Assembly: GCA_017617295.1 (NCBI GenBank)
Contig: JAFZWN010000046.1
Coordinates: 1 to 46,507, forward strand
Source: Clostridiales bacterium
GTDB lineage: Bacteria; Bacillota; Clostridia; Saccharofermentanales; Saccharofermentanaceae
Direction: 5' to 3'
DNA length: 46,507 nt
A program made the position numbers and the translations under genes. Shown piece by piece: positions 25,430 through 35,667 of the stretch (its first letter is position 1; each line of letters opens with the position of its first letter). Below the pieces are notes generated by a model, which was not told the DNA's origin, made no database searches, and saw only the letters and a list, made by a program, of their open reading frames with translations.

Positions 25430-26086
25430 TCAAAGAACGCCCTTGCTCTTGAGACCGGCCTCTATCTGTGAAACGCAGATATCGGAATCCTTGCCGTTGT
25501 CGCCTTCTACGATGAGACCCTTCTCATTATAGAAATCGATAAGAGGCTGAGTGTTCTTATAGTATGTCTCGAGTCTGGCCTTGACAGTCTCCTCGTTATC
25601 ATCGGCTCTCTGAACAACATTGCCGCCGCAAAGATCACATACGCCTTCAACGGCAGTAGGCTTGAACTTGACATTAAATGAAGCTCCGCACTTCTCGCAT
25701 ACCCTTCTTCCGGATACACGGTCCTTGATGATCTCATCGTCTACAACGATAGAGAGTACGGCATCGATCTTCTCGCCGCTTCCTTCGAGCATCTCATCAA
25801 GCGCCTTAGCCTGAGCGATCGTCCTCGGGAATCCGTCAAGGATATAACCCTTTTTGCAGTCATCCTGGGAGAGTCTGTCCTGTACCATCTTAACGGTAAG
25901 TGAATCGGGTACGAGAGCACCTTTGTCGATATAGCTCTTTGCCTCGACACCCAAAGGAGTGCCGTTCTTGATATTGGCTCTGAAGATATCTCCCGTGGAG
26001 ATATGAGCGAGAGAATACTTCTCGCGGAGTACTGTTGCAGTTGTTCCCTTACCTGATCCGGGAGCACCCAAAATGATAAGCTTCAT
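25430..26086 (-). CDS. adk: Adenylate kinase (zinc-lid form)
   Basis: A 218-residue enzyme interconverting AMP, ADP and ATP. P-loop GAPGSGKG (7-14), AMP site DGFPRT, and a lid with four zinc cysteines C130, C133, C150 and C153, typical of Gram-positive adenylate kinases. The start MKLIILG at 26086 fits the family; the frame extends further upstream into the hairpin after secY without a ribosome site. Confidence 0.97.
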   Translation of the reverse strand: MKLIILGAPGSGKGTTATVLREKYSLAHISTGDIFRANIKNGTPLGVEAKSYIDKGALVPDSLTVKMVQDRLSQDDCKKGYILDGFPRTIAQAKALDEMLEGSGEKIDAVLSIVVDDEIIKDRVSGRRVCEKCGASFNVKFKPTAVEGVCDLCGGNVVQRADDNEETVKARLETYYKNTQPLIDFYNEKGLIVEGDNGKDSDICVSQIEAGLKSKGVL

Positions 26087-26125
26087 ATTCTTTGTTTCCT
26101 CATTTCTTTTCTCATAATCGCAAAC

Positions 26126-26152
26126 AACGGCCCGGCAAACCGCCGGACCGTT
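26126..26152 (-). terminator. Strong hairpin between secY and adk
   Basis: AACGG-x-CCGGC and GCCGG-x-CCGTT pair over 11 positions with one mismatch and a short loop. On the minus strand it is followed by GTTTG, a weak T tail. It may partially terminate after secY or stabilise processed mRNA ends; it is not a convincing full terminator. Confidence 0.5.
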
Positions 26153-26177
26153 ATTCAATATACTTTATTTTTCGGCA

Positions 26178-27491
26178 TCAATCAAGGAAACCTCTGTAAT
26201 TTCTCGTTACAAGCTGGCTTTCGATCTGAACTACAAGATCGTTGGCAACACCTGTAAGGATGAGAACCGATGTTCCTGCGAACCATACATTATCAAGATG
26301 TGTCGCGATACCGACAAGTGTAGGTATGATACATACCGATGTAAGGAAGAGACCGTCTGCCCAGTTGAGCCTGTTGGCTGTCTTGAAGATGAACTCCGTT
26401 GTGGGCTTACCGGGTCTGATACCGGGTATGAATCCGCCGTTCTTCTGAATGCTGTTACTTATCTCTACCGGATTGAACTGGATCATCGAATAGAAGAATG
26501 TGAATGCGATGATCAGGATAAAGTAGGATACGTAATAGAACGGGCCGCCAGTGAAGTCACGGAACCAGTTAACGAGCCAGTGCGTGCTGTTAGCAAAGAA
26601 CATCGTGACGATCATCGAAGGAAGCGACAGTATGGACATGGAGAAGATAACGGGCATAACGCCGGACTGGTTGACCTTCAAGGGAATGTAGGAACTCTGT
26701 CCGCCGTAGAGCTTTCTTCCGACAGTCTTCTTGGAATACTGTACGGGGATCCTTCTCTCGGCATTCTGTACGAATACTACGAAGATGATGATACCGAGGC
26801 CTACGAGAGCAACGGCGATGAACATGAGAAGTCCAAGTGCGAATGCTCCGACGCTGTTCTGTACCTTACCGGCGACATCAGTCGTGGCATAGTACAGGTT
26901 AGCGGCATAATGCGGAAGCCTCGTAACGATACCTGCAAAGATGAGAAGCGATACACCGTTACCGATGCCCTTCTCGTTGATCCTCTCACCGAGCCATACT
27001 ACAAAGCATGTACCGGCGGTAAATGCACTGATTACCAGGGCAACCGCAAGAGGCTTGGGTATTGTTGTGATCAAGGCCGATCTTGTGGACCAGCAGAAAA
27101 GGCATGCCTGAAGGAAAGCAAGACCGATAGCCGTATATCTTGTGATCCTTGTCATCTTCTTTCTTCCGGATTCGCCTTCCTTGGAGAGGTTCTCCAGGGC
27201 AGGTATTACTACCGTAAGAAGCTGGATGATGATGGATGCGTTGATGTAAGGCGTGATACCCATAGCAACGACAGTGACGTTCTTAAGTCCGCCGCCGCTG
27301 ATGATATCCATCATCGAACCGATCTGGCCCCAGGAGTCAACGAGATTAGAAAAGATCTCTCTGTCGAGTCCTGCGACCGGGACAAGGCCTGCTACCATAT
27401 ATACACCCATGATTATGAGTGTATAGATGATCTTCTTGCGCAGTTCCGGAAGACGGAAGGCATTGATCAAGGTGTCAAATAAACCCTTCAT
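26178..27491 (-). CDS. secY: Protein translocase channel subunit SecY
   Basis: A 437-residue membrane protein with ten helices forming the protein-export channel. ITPYINASIIIQLL (TM2 region), GIGNGVSLLIFAGI and the C-terminal QIESQLVTRNYRGFL are diagnostic. It lies 3 nt after rplO at the end of the ribosomal spc section; secE and secG are not in the window, as usual. Confidence 0.98.
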   Translation of the reverse strand: MKGLFDTLINAFRLPELRKKIIYTLIIMGVYMVAGLVPVAGLDREIFSNLVDSWGQIGSMMDIISGGGLKNVTVVAMGITPYINASIIIQLLTVVIPALENLSKEGESGRKKMTRITRYTAIGLAFLQACLFCWSTRSALITTIPKPLAVALVISAFTAGTCFVVWLGERINEKGIGNGVSLLIFAGIVTRLPHYAANLYYATTDVAGKVQNSVGAFALGLLMFIAVALVGLGIIIFVVFVQNAERRIPVQYSKKTVGRKLYGGQSSYIPLKVNQSGVMPVIFSMSILSLPSMIVTMFFANSTHWLVNWFRDFTGGPFYYVSYFILIIAFTFFYSMIQFNPVEISNSIQKNGGFIPGIRPGKPTTEFIFKTANRLNWADGLFLTSVCIIPTLVGIATHLDNVWFAGTSVLILTGVANDLVVQIESQLVTRNYRGFLD

Positions 27492-27494
27492 TTA

Positions 27495-27938
27495 TCAAAC
27501 CTCCTGAGCCGTTCCACCAGCCTTCTCGATTTTTTCCTTGGCGGAAGCGGTGAACTTAGCTGCCTTTACATCGAGCTTCTTTGTAAGATCTCCGTTTCCG
27601 AGGATCTTGATGCCGTCATTTACCTTGGGCAGAGTGATGATGCCTGCCTCGGCAAGAGATGCTGCGGTAACCTCTGTTCCGTCAGCAAGCTTCTCAAGAT
27701 CTCCTACGTTTACCTCGATATAATCGAGAGCGAAACGCTTGTTGTTAAATCCTCTCTTGGGCAGGCGTCTGTAAAGGGGCATCTGACCACCCTCGAAGCC
27801 GGGGCGTACGCCGCCGCCGGAACGGGCATTCTGTCCCTTATGTCCGCGACCTGCTGTCTTTCCGTTGCCGGATCCTGCTCCGCGACCCTTGCGGTATGCC
27901 TTTGCATTTCCGCAGGAAGAGATTTCGTTAAGCTTCAT
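27495..27938 (-). CDS. rplO: 50S ribosomal protein L15
   Basis: A 147-residue late-assembly protein. The Gly/Arg-rich N-terminus ([19 protein letters not shown]) and YRRLPKRGF are typical. It follows rpsE after only 18 nt: the rpmD gene (L30) that normally lies between them is absent. Confidence 0.97.
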   Translation of the reverse strand: MKLNEISSCGNAKAYRKGRGAGSGNGKTAGRGHKGQNARSGGGVRPGFEGGQMPLYRRLPKRGFNNKRFALDYIEVNVGDLEKLADGTEVTAASLAEAGIITLPKVNDGIKILGNGDLTKKLDVKAAKFTASAKEKIEKAGGTAQEV

Positions 27939-27956
27939 TTCTGTAATTCCTCCCTA

Positions 27957-28451
27957 TCAACGGATTTCCTCAATGGATTTACCGCGGAGTCTTGCTACCT
28001 CTTCGACAGATTTAAGACTCATAAGGCCGGCCATTGTGGCGTTTACCATGTTGTTCGGATTGTTGGATCCGATGGACTTCGTTCTGATGTCTTTGATACC
28101 GACAAGCTCGCATACCGCACGAACAGGACCGCCGGCGATGATACCGGTACCGGATGTGGCGGGCTTCATAACGATCTTGGCTGCGGAGAACTCACCCAGT
28201 GTCTCGTGAGGGATCGTTCCGTTAACAACAGGTATCTCAACTATGTTCTTCTTTGCTTCCTCTACGCCCTTGCGGATAGCGTCGGGAACCTCGGCAGCCT
28301 TACCGATGCCCTTTCCGACGTGTCCGTTCTCGTCACCTACGATAACGAGAGCTGCGAAGCGGAAATTACGACCACCCTTAACGGTCTTGCTGACACGACC
28401 GATGTGGATGACCTTCTCTTTTAATTCAACACTGTTAGGATCAAAAGCCAT
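27957..28451 (-). CDS. rpsE: 30S ribosomal protein S5
   Basis: A 164-residue decoding-fidelity protein. The double-stranded RNA-binding-like N-domain [17 protein letters not shown] and the C-domain [18 protein letters not shown] are diagnostic. AGGAGG precedes the ATG. It lies between rplR and rplO. Confidence 0.97.
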   Translation of the reverse strand: MAFDPNSVELKEKVIHIGRVSKTVKGGRNFRFAALVIVGDENGHVGKGIGKAAEVPDAIRKGVEEAKKNIVEIPVVNGTIPHETLGEFSAAKIVMKPATSGTGIIAGGPVRAVCELVGIKDIRTKSIGSNNPNNMVNATMAGLMSLKSVEEVARLRGKSIEEIR

Positions 28452-28469
28452 GTAATTATCTCCTCCTGA

Positions 28470-28838
28470 TTAGAATGAGAGTCCGGCTTCACGAGCCGCC
28501 TCTGCGAGAGCTGCTACTCTTCCGTGGTAGATGTATCCGCCACGATCGAAAACAACTTCCTTGATGTCCTTGGCGATGGCACGCTCTGCAACGAGCTTGC
28601 CTACTGCGGAAGCAGCTTCCTTGTTGCTGCCGTTAGCCACGGAGGACTTGACATCCTTATCAAGGGAAGATGCGCTTACAAGCGTAATGCCCTGAGTGTC
28701 ATCTATGATCTGAGCATAGATGTGGCTGTTGCTCCTGAATACGCACAGACGAGGGCACTCGGCACTGCCGGCGATCTTCTTGCGCACACGGAGATGCTTT
28801 CTTTTACGAATTTCGTTCTTATCAACTTTGTTAATCAT
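28470..28838 (-). CDS. rplR: 50S ribosomal protein L18
   Basis: A 122-residue protein that binds 5S rRNA. The basic N-terminus ([12 protein letters not shown]), [18 protein letters not shown] and the C-terminal [20 protein letters not shown] are diagnostic. Standard position between rplF and rpsE. Confidence 0.97.
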   Translation of the reverse strand: MINKVDKNEIRKRKHLRVRKKIAGSAECPRLCVFRSNSHIYAQIIDDTQGITLVSASSLDKDVKSSVANGSNKEAASAVGKLVAERAIAKDIKEVVFDRGGYIYHGRVAALAEAAREAGLSF

Positions 28839-28856
28839 AATTAGCGCCTCCCCCGA

Positions 28857-29399
28857 TTACTTCTTAGCTCCGGTCTTGCCTTCCTTGATTCTCAGGTGCT
28901 CATCGGCATACTTGATACCCTTGGCCTTGTAAACATCAGGAATTCTAAGCTTACGGATCTTTGCTGCGGTCTCGCCTACGAGCTGCTTGTCGGCACCCTT
29001 AACGATGACCTGTGTCGCGGAAGGTACTTCGATCTCGATGCCCTCGGGCTCCTCGACCTCGATGGGGTGTGAATAACCGAGGTTAAACACAACCTTCTTA
29101 CCCTGCTTTGTTGCCTTATAACCGACACCGTTGATCTCAAGTGTCTTCGAGAAACCCTCGGAAACACCTACAACCATGTTGTTGATGAGGGAACGTGTGA
29201 GTCCGTGAAGAGCTCTGTGAGCCTTATCATCGGACGGTCTTTCAACTGTAATAACGTTTCCGTCTACCTTAACGGTCATATCGGGATGAACATCGAGCTC
29301 AAGTGTGCTCTTGCCACCCTTTACGGTAAGGTGCTGGCCGTCGAGCTTTACATCAACGCCTGCGGGAACCGTTATCGGCTTTCTACCGATTCTGGACAT
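28857..29399 (-). CDS. rplF: 50S ribosomal protein L6
   Basis: A 180-residue protein near the factor-binding site. MSRIGRKPI at the N-terminus, [18 protein letters not shown] and the C-terminal [16 protein letters not shown] are diagnostic. It has AGGAGG upstream and is preceded by a 102-nt spacer containing a stem. Confidence 0.97.
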   Translation of the reverse strand: MSRIGRKPITVPAGVDVKLDGQHLTVKGGKSTLELDVHPDMTVKVDGNVITVERPSDDKAHRALHGLTRSLINNMVVGVSEGFSKTLEINGVGYKATKQGKKVVFNLGYSHPIEVEEPEGIEIEVPSATQVIVKGADKQLVGETAAKIRKLRIPDVYKAKGIKYADEHLRIKEGKTGAKK

Positions 29400-29430
29400 A
29401 TTTTTTTCCTCCTGCTCTTTAGATTGTGCC

Positions 29431-29458
29431 CCGTCCTGCTATGTCTCGGGCAAGACGG
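29431..29458 (-). other. Stem in the rpsH-rplF spacer
   Basis: CCGTCCTGC (29431-29439) pairs with GCAAGACGG (29450-29458); as minus-strand RNA all nine positions can pair, one of them as G-U. There is no T-run, so an mRNA processing or stability element is more likely than a terminator. Confidence 0.5.
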
Positions 29459-29501
29459 TGCTTTTCAGAGATGTATAAATTTCTTTTTTAAGAAGAAATT
29501 A

Positions 29502-29897
29502 TTACCAAACGTAAGCGAGAACCTCGCCGCCGACTCCGAGTGATCTTGCCTTCTTATCCGTCATAACTCCCTTGGATGTGGAGATGATGGCGATACCGAG
29601 GCCGCCCAGAACGTAAGGAAGGTTTTCCTTGTCCGCATAAGTACGGAGACCGGGCTTAGAGATCCTCTTGATACCGGAGATAACGTGCTTCTTTCCGGAA
29701 TACTTGAGTGTGATGTTGATAACGCCCTGCTTGTTGTCTTCCTCGCACTCGAACTTTGTGATGTAACCTTCATCAACAAGGATCTGAGCGATAGACTTCT
29801 TCAGGTTGGAAGCGGGAACACTTACAGTGGGGTGTCCTGCATTTCCGGCGTTACGAATTCTCGTAAGCATATCTGCTATAGCATCTGTAATCTGCAT
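29502..29897 (-). CDS. rpsH: 30S ribosomal protein S8
   Basis: A 131-residue 16S-binding protein and, in E. coli, translational regulator of the spc operon. [17 protein letters not shown] and the C-terminal [20 protein letters not shown] are diagnostic. Confidence 0.97.
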   Translation of the reverse strand: MQITDAIADMLTRIRNAGNAGHPTVSVPASNLKKSIAQILVDEGYITKFECEEDNKQGVINITLKYSGKKHVISGIKRISKPGLRTYADKENLPYVLGGLGIAIISTSKGVMTDKKARSLGVGGEVLAYVW

Positions 29898-29910
29898 TTT
29901 GATTTCCTCC

Positions 29911-30096
29911 TTACCAGCTGGCTTTCTTTACACCCGGGATCTGGCCCTTGTATGCCAGGTCACGGAAGCAGAGACGGCAGATGCCGTACTTGCGGATGTA
30001 AGAATGAGGTCTTCCGCAGAGCTTGCAGCGGTTGTGCTGCTGTGTGGAAAACTTCGGAGTCTTCTGTGCTTTAAGGATCATTGACTTCTTTGCCAT
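29911..30096 (-). CDS. rpsN: 30S ribosomal protein S14, zinc form
   Basis: A 61-residue S14 of the short zinc type (also called rpsZ), with ligands C24, C27, C40 and C43 (CKLC, CRLC). The long zinc-free S14 is absent from this operon. It lies between rplE and rpsH. Confidence 0.97.
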   Translation of the reverse strand: MAKKSMILKAQKTPKFSTQQHNRCKLCGRPHSYIRKYGICRLCFRDLAYKGQIPGVKKASW

Positions 30097-30113
30097 TTAA
30101 TATTTCCTCCCAA

Positions 30114-30653
30114 TCACTTGCGGAACGGCATGCCCATGAGCTCAAGAAGCTTCTTGGCTTCTTCGTCGGACTGAGCCGTTGTAACGATGATGATATCCAT
30201 ACCGCGGATCTTATCGATCTTATCGTAATCGATCTCAGGGAACATGAGCTGCTCCTTGATACCCATGGCATAGTTACCGTGACCGTCGAAAGAGTTAGGA
30301 TTTACTCCGCGGAAGTCACGAACTCGGGGAAGAGCGATGCTTACGAGCTTGTCGAGGAAATAATACATATTATCTCCGCGAAGCGTAACCTTGCATCCGA
30401 TCTTCATTCCTTCTCTTAACTTGAATGCAGCGATGGACTTGGAAGCTACTGTAGCTACAGGCTTCTGTCCTGCGATGATACCCATGTCTCTCATGGCGTT
30501 GTCGAGTGCCTTGGGGTTATCCTTGACTTCGCCGACACCCATATTGAGAACGATCTTCTCGATCTTAGGGATCTGCATTACGGAATCATACTTGAAGGCC
30601 TCTGCGAGTGCAGGTGCGACTTCAGATGTGTACTTTTCTTTTAATCTGGACAT
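30114..30653 (-). CDS. rplE: 50S ribosomal protein L5
   Basis: A 179-residue 5S rRNA-binding protein. [22 protein letters not shown] (here [20 protein letters not shown]) and the C-terminal [20 protein letters not shown] are diagnostic. Confidence 0.97.
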   Translation of the reverse strand: MSRLKEKYTSEVAPALAEAFKYDSVMQIPKIEKIVLNMGVGEVKDNPKALDNAMRDMGIIAGQKPVATVASKSIAAFKLREGMKIGCKVTLRGDNMYYFLDKLVSIALPRVRDFRGVNPNSFDGHGNYAMGIKEQLMFPEIDYDKIDKIRGMDIIIVTTAQSDEEAKKLLELMGMPFRK

Positions 30654-30668
30654 CTACTTTACTCCCCC

Positions 30669-31010
30669 TTACTTGGCCTTCTTGATCTGATCGATAACAG
30701 CGCCGCACTTCTTGCAGACTCTGTCCTTCGATCCGTCGCTGTTGACAACGTGAGCTACACGTGTAGCCTTGCCGCACTTGGGGCAAACGAGCTTAACGTT
30801 AGATGCATCTACGGAACCCTCACGGTCGATGATGCCGCCAACCTCAGTCTGTGATCTTGCCTTCTGGTGCTTCTTGATCATATTAACGCCTTCGACAAAT
30901 ACTCTGCCTGTCTCGGGCTCTGTCTTAAGAACCTTACCTGTGCTGCCCTTGTCCTTACCGGAGATAACGAGCACCTGATCGTCCTTCTTTACATGAATCT
31001 TATTAGCCAT
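30669..31010 (-). CDS. rplX: 50S ribosomal protein L24 with zinc-ribbon C-terminus
   Basis: A 113-residue assembly-initiator protein with the KOW motif (VLVISGKDKGSTGKVL, about 12-28). The C-terminal part carries CPKCGKATRV and CKKCGAVI, a four-Cys ribbon typical of several Gram-positive L24 proteins. Confidence 0.97.
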   Translation of the reverse strand: MANKIHVKKDDQVLVISGKDKGSTGKVLKTEPETGRVFVEGVNMIKKHQKARSQTEVGGIIDREGSVDASNVKLVCPKCGKATRVAHVVNSDGSKDRVCKKCGAVIDQIKKAK

Positions 31011-31025
31011 ATCTTCGTTCCCTCC

Positions 31026-31394
31026 TTACAGTACTTCGGGAGCAAGAGAAAGGATCTTCATGTAGTCCTTGTCTCTGAGCTCTCTGGCTATGGGTCCAAA
31101 GATACGGGTTCCGCGGGGATTCTTATCTTCCTTGATGATAACTGCAGCGTTCTCATCGAACTTGATATAGGATCCGTCGCTTCTCCTTACACCCTTCTTT
31201 GTTCTAACTACAACTGCGCGTACGACTTCGCCCTTCTTGACCATACCGCCGGGAGCGGCTGTCTTGACGGAGCATACGATGACGTCGCCGATATTGGCGT
31301 ACTTACGCCAGGAACCGCCGAGAACCTTAATGCAGGCAAGCTCTTTGGCACCTGTGTTATCGGCAGCTCTGAGTCTGGATTCAACCTGAATCAT
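31026..31394 (-). CDS. rplN: 50S ribosomal protein L14
   Basis: A 122-residue protein at the subunit interface. [18 protein letters not shown] and the C-terminal [19 protein letters not shown] are diagnostic. Confidence 0.98.
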   Translation of the reverse strand: MIQVESRLRAADNTGAKELACIKVLGGSWRKYANIGDVIVCSVKTAAPGGMVKKGEVVRAVVVRTKKGVRRSDGSYIKFDENAAVIIKEDKNPRGTRIFGPIARELRDKDYMKILSLAPEVL

Positions 31395-31419
31395 CTGATA
31401 TATCCTCCTTTAGCCTGCA

Positions 31420-31677
31420 TTACTTGGCTTTCTCTACGATCTGAACAAGTCTCCATCTCTTATCCTTGGAGATAGGTCTTGTTTCCATTACCTGAACCTT
31501 GTCGCCCTTAGCGGCCTCGTTGTTCTCGTCGTGAGCCTTGAGCTTGTAGGTTCTCTTCATGATCTTTCCGTATAGAGGGTGCTTAACGTGCTCTACTACA
31601 GAAACTGTTATGGTCTTGTCCATCTTATCGGATGTAACAATACCGACTCTGCTCTTTCTGAGGTTTCTTTCAGCCAT
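31420..31677 (-). CDS. rpsQ: 30S ribosomal protein S17
   Basis: An 85-residue OB-fold protein, 16S primary binder. [19 protein letters not shown] and [19 protein letters not shown] are diagnostic. It starts 15 nt after rpmC. Confidence 0.97.
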   Translation of the reverse strand: MAERNLRKSRVGIVTSDKMDKTITVSVVEHVKHPLYGKIMKRTYKLKAHDENNEAAKGDKVQVMETRPISKDKRWRLVQIVEKAK

Positions 31678-31692
31678 CTTGCATTGTCCCCC

Positions 31693-31896
31693 TTAGTTTG
31701 CTGCCGCTTTGAGCTCTTGCTCGCGGATGATTGTCTTTACTCTTGCGATGTCTCTCTTAACAGATACGATCTGCTGAGGATTATCGAGCTGGTTCGTAGC
31801 GTGCTGGAAGCGAAGCTTGAAAAGCTCTTCCTTAAGAGAAACGAGTTCTTTCTGAAGTTCTTCAGTTGACTTGTTACGGATCTCATCAGCCTTCAT
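31693..31896 (-). CDS. rpmC: 50S ribosomal protein L29
   Basis: A 67-residue helical protein at the tunnel exit. [20 protein letters not shown] is diagnostic. Its first 11 bases overlap the end of rplP, so translation is coupled. Confidence 0.97.
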   Translation of the reverse strand: MKADEIRNKSTEELQKELVSLKEELFKLRFQHATNQLDNPQQIVSVKRDIARVKTIIREQELKAAAN

Positions 31897-32311
31897 TTAC
31901 CTGTTCCTCCTTCATTACGAACTTTGTCTTGCAGGGAAGCTTGTGACCTGCAAGTCTCATAGCCTCTCTGGCCTGCTCCTCTGTTACGCCTGCGATCTCA
32001 AAGAGAACTCTGCCGGGCTTAACAACTGCTACCCAGAACTCAACGGAACCTTTACCGGAACCCATTCGAGCCTCGGCAGGGTGCTTTGTTACGGGCTTGT
32101 CGGGGAAGATCTTGATCCAGACCTTACCGCCTCTCTTAACATATCTGTTGATCGCGATACGGGCTGCCTCGATCTGATTGCTCTTGATCCAGCAAGGCTC
32201 TGTTGCGATTATTCCGTAATCACCGTATACAACCTTGTTGCCGCGGGTAGCCTTACCCCTCATGCGACCTCTGTGCTGCTTTCTGTGCTTAACTCTCTTA
32301 GGAAGTAACAT
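31886..32311 (-). CDS. rplP: 50S ribosomal protein L16
   Basis: A 141-residue protein shaping the A-site tRNA pocket. [17 protein letters not shown] and [17 protein letters not shown] are diagnostic. Its start shares a base with the rpsC stop (TGATG). Confidence 0.98.
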   Translation of the reverse strand: MLLPKRVKHRKQHRGRMRGKATRGNKVVYGDYGIIATEPCWIKSNQIEAARIAINRYVKRGGKVWIKIFPDKPVTKHPAEARMGSGKGSVEFWVAVVKPGRVLFEIAGVTEEQAREAMRLAGHKLPCKTKFVMKEEQVNEG

Positions 32312-33036
32312 CAGATCTCTCCTCCTTCCTTCTTATCGGTCTTCTTCTCGGGAAGGACCTCACCGTTATAGATCCATACCTTTACACCGATAACACCGTA
32401 TGTTGTGTGTGCCTCGGCAAAACCGTAGTCGATGTCTGCGCGAAGTGTCTGCAGAGGGATCGTACCCTCGTGGTAGGACTCGGATCTAGCGATCTCGGCA
32501 CCGCCCAGACGGCCGGAAACCATTGTCTTGATACCGAGGATATCCTGCTTCATGGCAGAACCCATAGCCTTCTTCATAGCGCGGCGGAAAGATACACGGT
32601 TCTCGAGCTGGGAAGCGATGTTCTCTGCAACGAGCTTGGCGTTGGAGTCGATATTCTTGACTTCCTTGACCTCAACCTTGAACTCTTTACCGAACTTCTT
32701 GTTGAGAGCCTTTGTAAGAGCATCGATGCCTGTACCCTTGGAACCGATAACAAGACCGGGTCTTGCAACGTGAAGGATAACAGTGGGCTTATCGCCCTTA
32801 CGCTCTATCTCGATCTTGCAGATGCCTGCAACGTTCTTTCTGCTCTCGTCGATGGGCTTCTTTGTGTTCTTGCTTGCATTCTTGATGATCACATCGGACT
32901 GCTTCATGATGTAGTCACGAACCTGCTTGTCCTCAACAAGGTAGGAGCTGAAACTCTTCTTGTCGGCATACCAGGTTGTGTCCCATTCCTTGATAACGCC
33001 TACTCTCAGTCCATGGGGATTAACTTTCTGTCCCAT
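32311..33036 (-). CDS. rpsC: 30S ribosomal protein S3
   Basis: A 241-residue protein at the mRNA entry channel. It has the N-terminal [16 protein letters not shown], a KH domain with [12 protein letters not shown], and the C-terminal half [12 protein letters not shown] and [13 protein letters not shown]. The acidic/basic C-terminal tail is short. Confidence 0.98.
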   Translation of the reverse strand: MGQKVNPHGLRVGVIKEWDTTWYADKKSFSSYLVEDKQVRDYIMKQSDVIIKNASKNTKKPIDESRKNVAGICKIEIERKGDKPTVILHVARPGLVIGSKGTGIDALTKALNKKFGKEFKVEVKEVKNIDSNAKLVAENIASQLENRVSFRRAMKKAMGSAMKQDILGIKTMVSGRLGGAEIARSESYHEGTIPLQTLRADIDYGFAEAHTTYGVIGVKVWIYNGEVLPEKKTDKKEGGEI

Positions 33037-33048
33037 GCATTACCCTCC

Positions 33049-33525
33049 TTATACTCTTTCCTTGAGAACAACAGTAACGTGGCTTGTTCTCTTGTTGATT
33101 CTGTTAGCGGATCCTCTTGCTCTGGGGATGAACCTCTTGAGGATGGGACCGGGATTAGCGTAGGCATCAGCCACGTAAAGGTCGCCTCTGTTAAGACCGT
33201 TATTGTTTACTGCGTTTGCCTCGGCAGACTTAAGTACCTTAAGAAGTACGGGAGATGCTGCCTTGGGAGTATAAGTAAGGATCGCGATAGCATCATCGAT
33301 GCTCTGTCCCTTGATAAGATCGGCAACGATCTTAACCTTACGGGGAGTGATGCGGATGTACTTTGCTGTAGCGATTCCCTGATCCTTGCCCATTCCGAGA
33401 AGCTTTCTCTGCTTCTTTGTGGGAACGGGAAGCTTGGAGCACTTGCTCGTACGGGATGCATAAGCTTCGAGGATCGCGTCGCGGTTCTTCTCGATATTCT
33501 CTTTGCTCAAAATAATCTTTTCCAC
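33049..33525 (-). CDS. rplV: 50S ribosomal protein L22 with N-terminal extension
   Basis: A 158-residue tunnel protein; the L22 core begins at about residue 52 (ATAKYIRITPRKV), so there is an extra N-terminal segment of roughly 45-50 residues containing a basic, Lys-rich loop (PVPTKKQRKLLGMG). The start is a GTG at 33525, and AGGAGG lies 7 nt upstream overlapping the rpsS stop, supporting the extension. The C-terminal beta-hairpin region PRARGSANRINKRTSH is typical. Confidence 0.95.
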   Translation of the reverse strand: MEKIILSKENIEKNRDAILEAYASRTSKCSKLPVPTKKQRKLLGMGKDQGIATAKYIRITPRKVKIVADLIKGQSIDDAIAILTYTPKAASPVLLKVLKSAEANAVNNNGLNRGDLYVADAYANPGPILKRFIPRARGSANRINKRTSHVTVVLKERV

Positions 33526-33537
33526 AATAGTTCCTCC

Positions 33538-33816
33538 TTAGCCTCTGCCTGCCGTCTTCTCGCCGGCATGGCCGCCGAACTTACGTGTCGGAGCAAATTC
33601 GCCGAGCTTGTGACCGATCATATCCTCGGTAACATATACCGGAACGTGCTTGTGGCCGTCATATACAGCTATGGTGTGACCTACGAACTCGGGATAGATC
33701 GTAGAAGAACGTGACCATGTCTGAACGATCTTCTTCTCGTTTGCTTCGTTCAAAGCCGTGATTTTCTTCATAAGGGCTTCCTGTACAAAATAGCCCTTCT
33801 TTGTAGATCTGCTCAT
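33538..33816 (-). CDS. rpsS: 30S ribosomal protein S19
   Basis: A 92-residue head protein. [17 protein letters not shown] and [18 protein letters not shown] are diagnostic. Confidence 0.98.
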   Translation of the reverse strand: MSRSTKKGYFVQEALMKKITALNEANEKKIVQTWSRSSTIYPEFVGHTIAVYDGHKHVPVYVTEDMIGHKLGEFAPTRKFGGHAGEKTAGRG

Positions 33817-33827
33817 CTTGTACCTCC

Positions 33828-34658
33828 TTAACCCTTTCTGCTCTTAACGATGTATTTGTTGCTCTGCTTCTTCTTGTTTCTGGTCTTCTTACCGAGAGTA
33901 GGAACACCCCAAGGAGTAACAGGACCGGGAAGACCGATGGGAGACTTACCTTCACCACCGCCGTGAGGGTGGTCGTTCGGGTTCATGACGACACCTCTTA
34001 CAGAGGGACGTACGCCCATGTGACGCTTACGTCCGGCCTTACCGATGTTAACGTTCTCGTGCTCTGCGTTTCCGATCTCACCGATCATTGCGCGGCAGTT
34101 AACGGAAACCATTCTGACCTCTCCGGAAGGAAGTCTTACCTGAGCATACTTGCCTTCCTTAGCCATGAGCTGAGCTCCGGAACCTGCTGTTCTTACCATC
34201 TGAGCGCCTTTGCCGGGCTTGAGCTCGATGCAGGAGATAACTGTACCTACGGGAATGTTAGCGATAGGAAGAACATTACCCTTGATGATATCAGCCTCAG
34301 CACCGCTTACTACGGTGTCTCCTACCTTAAGTCCGCCGGGAGCAAGGATATAAGCCTTAACGCCGTCAGCATACTGGATAAGAGCGATAAATGCTGTTCT
34401 GTTGGGATCGTACTCGATAGCCTTGACTGTTGCGGGGATACCGTCCTTAGTCCTCTTCCAATCGATGATACGGATCTTCTTTCTGTTGCCGCCGCCCTGG
34501 TGACGAACGGTGATACGGCCATAAGAGTTACGGCCTGCATGCTTCTTACCGGAAACAAGAAGGGACTTCTCGGGAGCCTTCTTTGTAAGCACAGAGTAGT
34601 CTGTGACTGTCATCTGTCGAACTGCCGGAGAAGTAGGATTAAATGTTTTTACTGCCAT
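33828..34658 (-). CDS. rplB: 50S ribosomal protein L2
   Basis: A 276-residue protein close to the peptidyl-transferase centre. The C-terminal loop [18 protein letters not shown] holds the conserved histidine, and the N-terminus [15 protein letters not shown] is typical. It starts 14 nt after rplW. Confidence 0.98.
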   Translation of the reverse strand: MAVKTFNPTSPAVRQMTVTDYSVLTKKAPEKSLLVSGKKHAGRNSYGRITVRHQGGGNRKKIRIIDWKRTKDGIPATVKAIEYDPNRTAFIALIQYADGVKAYILAPGGLKVGDTVVSGAEADIIKGNVLPIANIPVGTVISCIELKPGKGAQMVRTAGSGAQLMAKEGKYAQVRLPSGEVRMVSVNCRAMIGEIGNAEHENVNIGKAGRKRHMGVRPSVRGVVMNPNDHPHGGGEGKSPIGLPGPVTPWGVPTLGKKTRNKKKQSNKYIVKSRKG

Positions 34659-34672
34659 TTCTAGTCACTCCT

Positions 34673-35029
34673 TTACTGTCCGATTCCAAACTCTTCGATA
34701 GATGTCTTATACTTGGCGGAAACCTTAGCGTTCTTGCCGCCCTTCTCAAGATAAGTAACATCCTTGCCCTCGGTATCGATAGTAACGACTGCCTTCTTGA
34801 AGGAAGGTGTTCTGCCGTACTGATAACGCTGTCTCTTGAGCTTACCGTCATAGTTGGATGTATTTACGCTTGTTACCTTAACTCCGAAGAGCTTCTCAAC
34901 AGCGTGCTTAACATCTGTCTTTGTGGCATCACCGGCAACCTTGAAAGTGTACTTGCCTTCTGCCGTCTCACCCATGGACTTCTCAGTGATCATGGGAGCC
35001 TTGATGATATCCTGCGGTGCCTTTGTCAT
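34673..35029 (-). CDS. rplW: 50S ribosomal protein L23
   Basis: A 118-residue tunnel-exit protein, docking site for trigger factor and SRP. IIKAPMITEKSM and KLFGVKVTSVNTSNYDGK are diagnostic. Its start overlaps the rplD stop by 4 nt (ATGA). It is about 15-20 residues longer than the usual form at its C-terminus. Confidence 0.96.
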   Translation of the reverse strand: MTKAPQDIIKAPMITEKSMGETAEGKYTFKVAGDATKTDVKHAVEKLFGVKVTSVNTSNYDGKLKRQRYQYGRTPSFKKAVVTIDTEGKDVTYLEKGGKNAKVSAKYKTSIEEFGIGQ

Positions 35030-35649
35030 ACGTACACCTCCTGAATCTTCTCTGCTGCAGCCTTTGTAACTACAAAGCTGTCATACTTAAGGATGTCGAA
35101 GACGTTGATCGTGTTAACGACAGCAGTCTTAACATCGGGGATGTTCCTTGCGGAAAGGATAACCTGATCGTTCTTCTCTTCGGTTACGATAAGAGCGCCG
35201 CTCTCAGCCTTGATAGCCTTAAGAGCCTCAACAGCCTTAGCTGTCTTGATCTCGCCCAGGTCGAAGTTCTCAACAACGATAAGCTTGTTGTCAGCGAGCT
35301 TTGTGGAAAGCGCGGACTTCATAGCAAGTCTCTTGATCTTCTTGGGAACAGTGTAGCTGTAGTCCCTCGGCTTGGGTCCGAAGATGATTCCGCCGCCTAC
35401 ATACTGTGCAGAACGTGTGGAACCGTGACGGGCACGACCTGTACCCTTCTGTCTCCAGGGGCGCTTACCGCCGCCTCTTACTTCGCTTCTTGTCTTAGTG
35501 CTGTGTGTGCCCTGACGACGGTTAGCGAGCTGATTTCTGATAACTGCAGCGATAGCGCTCTGGTTAGGCTCGATCGCGAAAATGCTATCGTTGAGCTCGA
35601 TGGAACCCGTAACGGCACCGCTAAGATTAACAATATCTACTTTAGCCAT
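35026..35649 (-). CDS. rplD: 50S ribosomal protein L4
   Basis: A 207-residue protein; its loop (GTHSTKTRSEVRGGGKRPWRQ region, about 48-68) lines the tunnel. GRARHGSTRSAQYVGGG is diagnostic. In E. coli L4 represses the S10 operon by binding its leader; a long leader is also present here but of unknown behaviour. Confidence 0.97.
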   Translation of the reverse strand: MAKVDIVNLSGAVTGSIELNDSIFAIEPNQSAIAAVIRNQLANRRQGTHSTKTRSEVRGGGKRPWRQKGTGRARHGSTRSAQYVGGGIIFGPKPRDYSYTVPKKIKRLAMKSALSTKLADNKLIVVENFDLGEIKTAKAVEALKAIKAESGALIVTEEKNDQVILSARNIPDVKTAVVNTINVFDILKYDSFVVTKAAAEKIQEVYV

Positions 35650-35667
35650 TATCTCTTCCTCCCGTCC

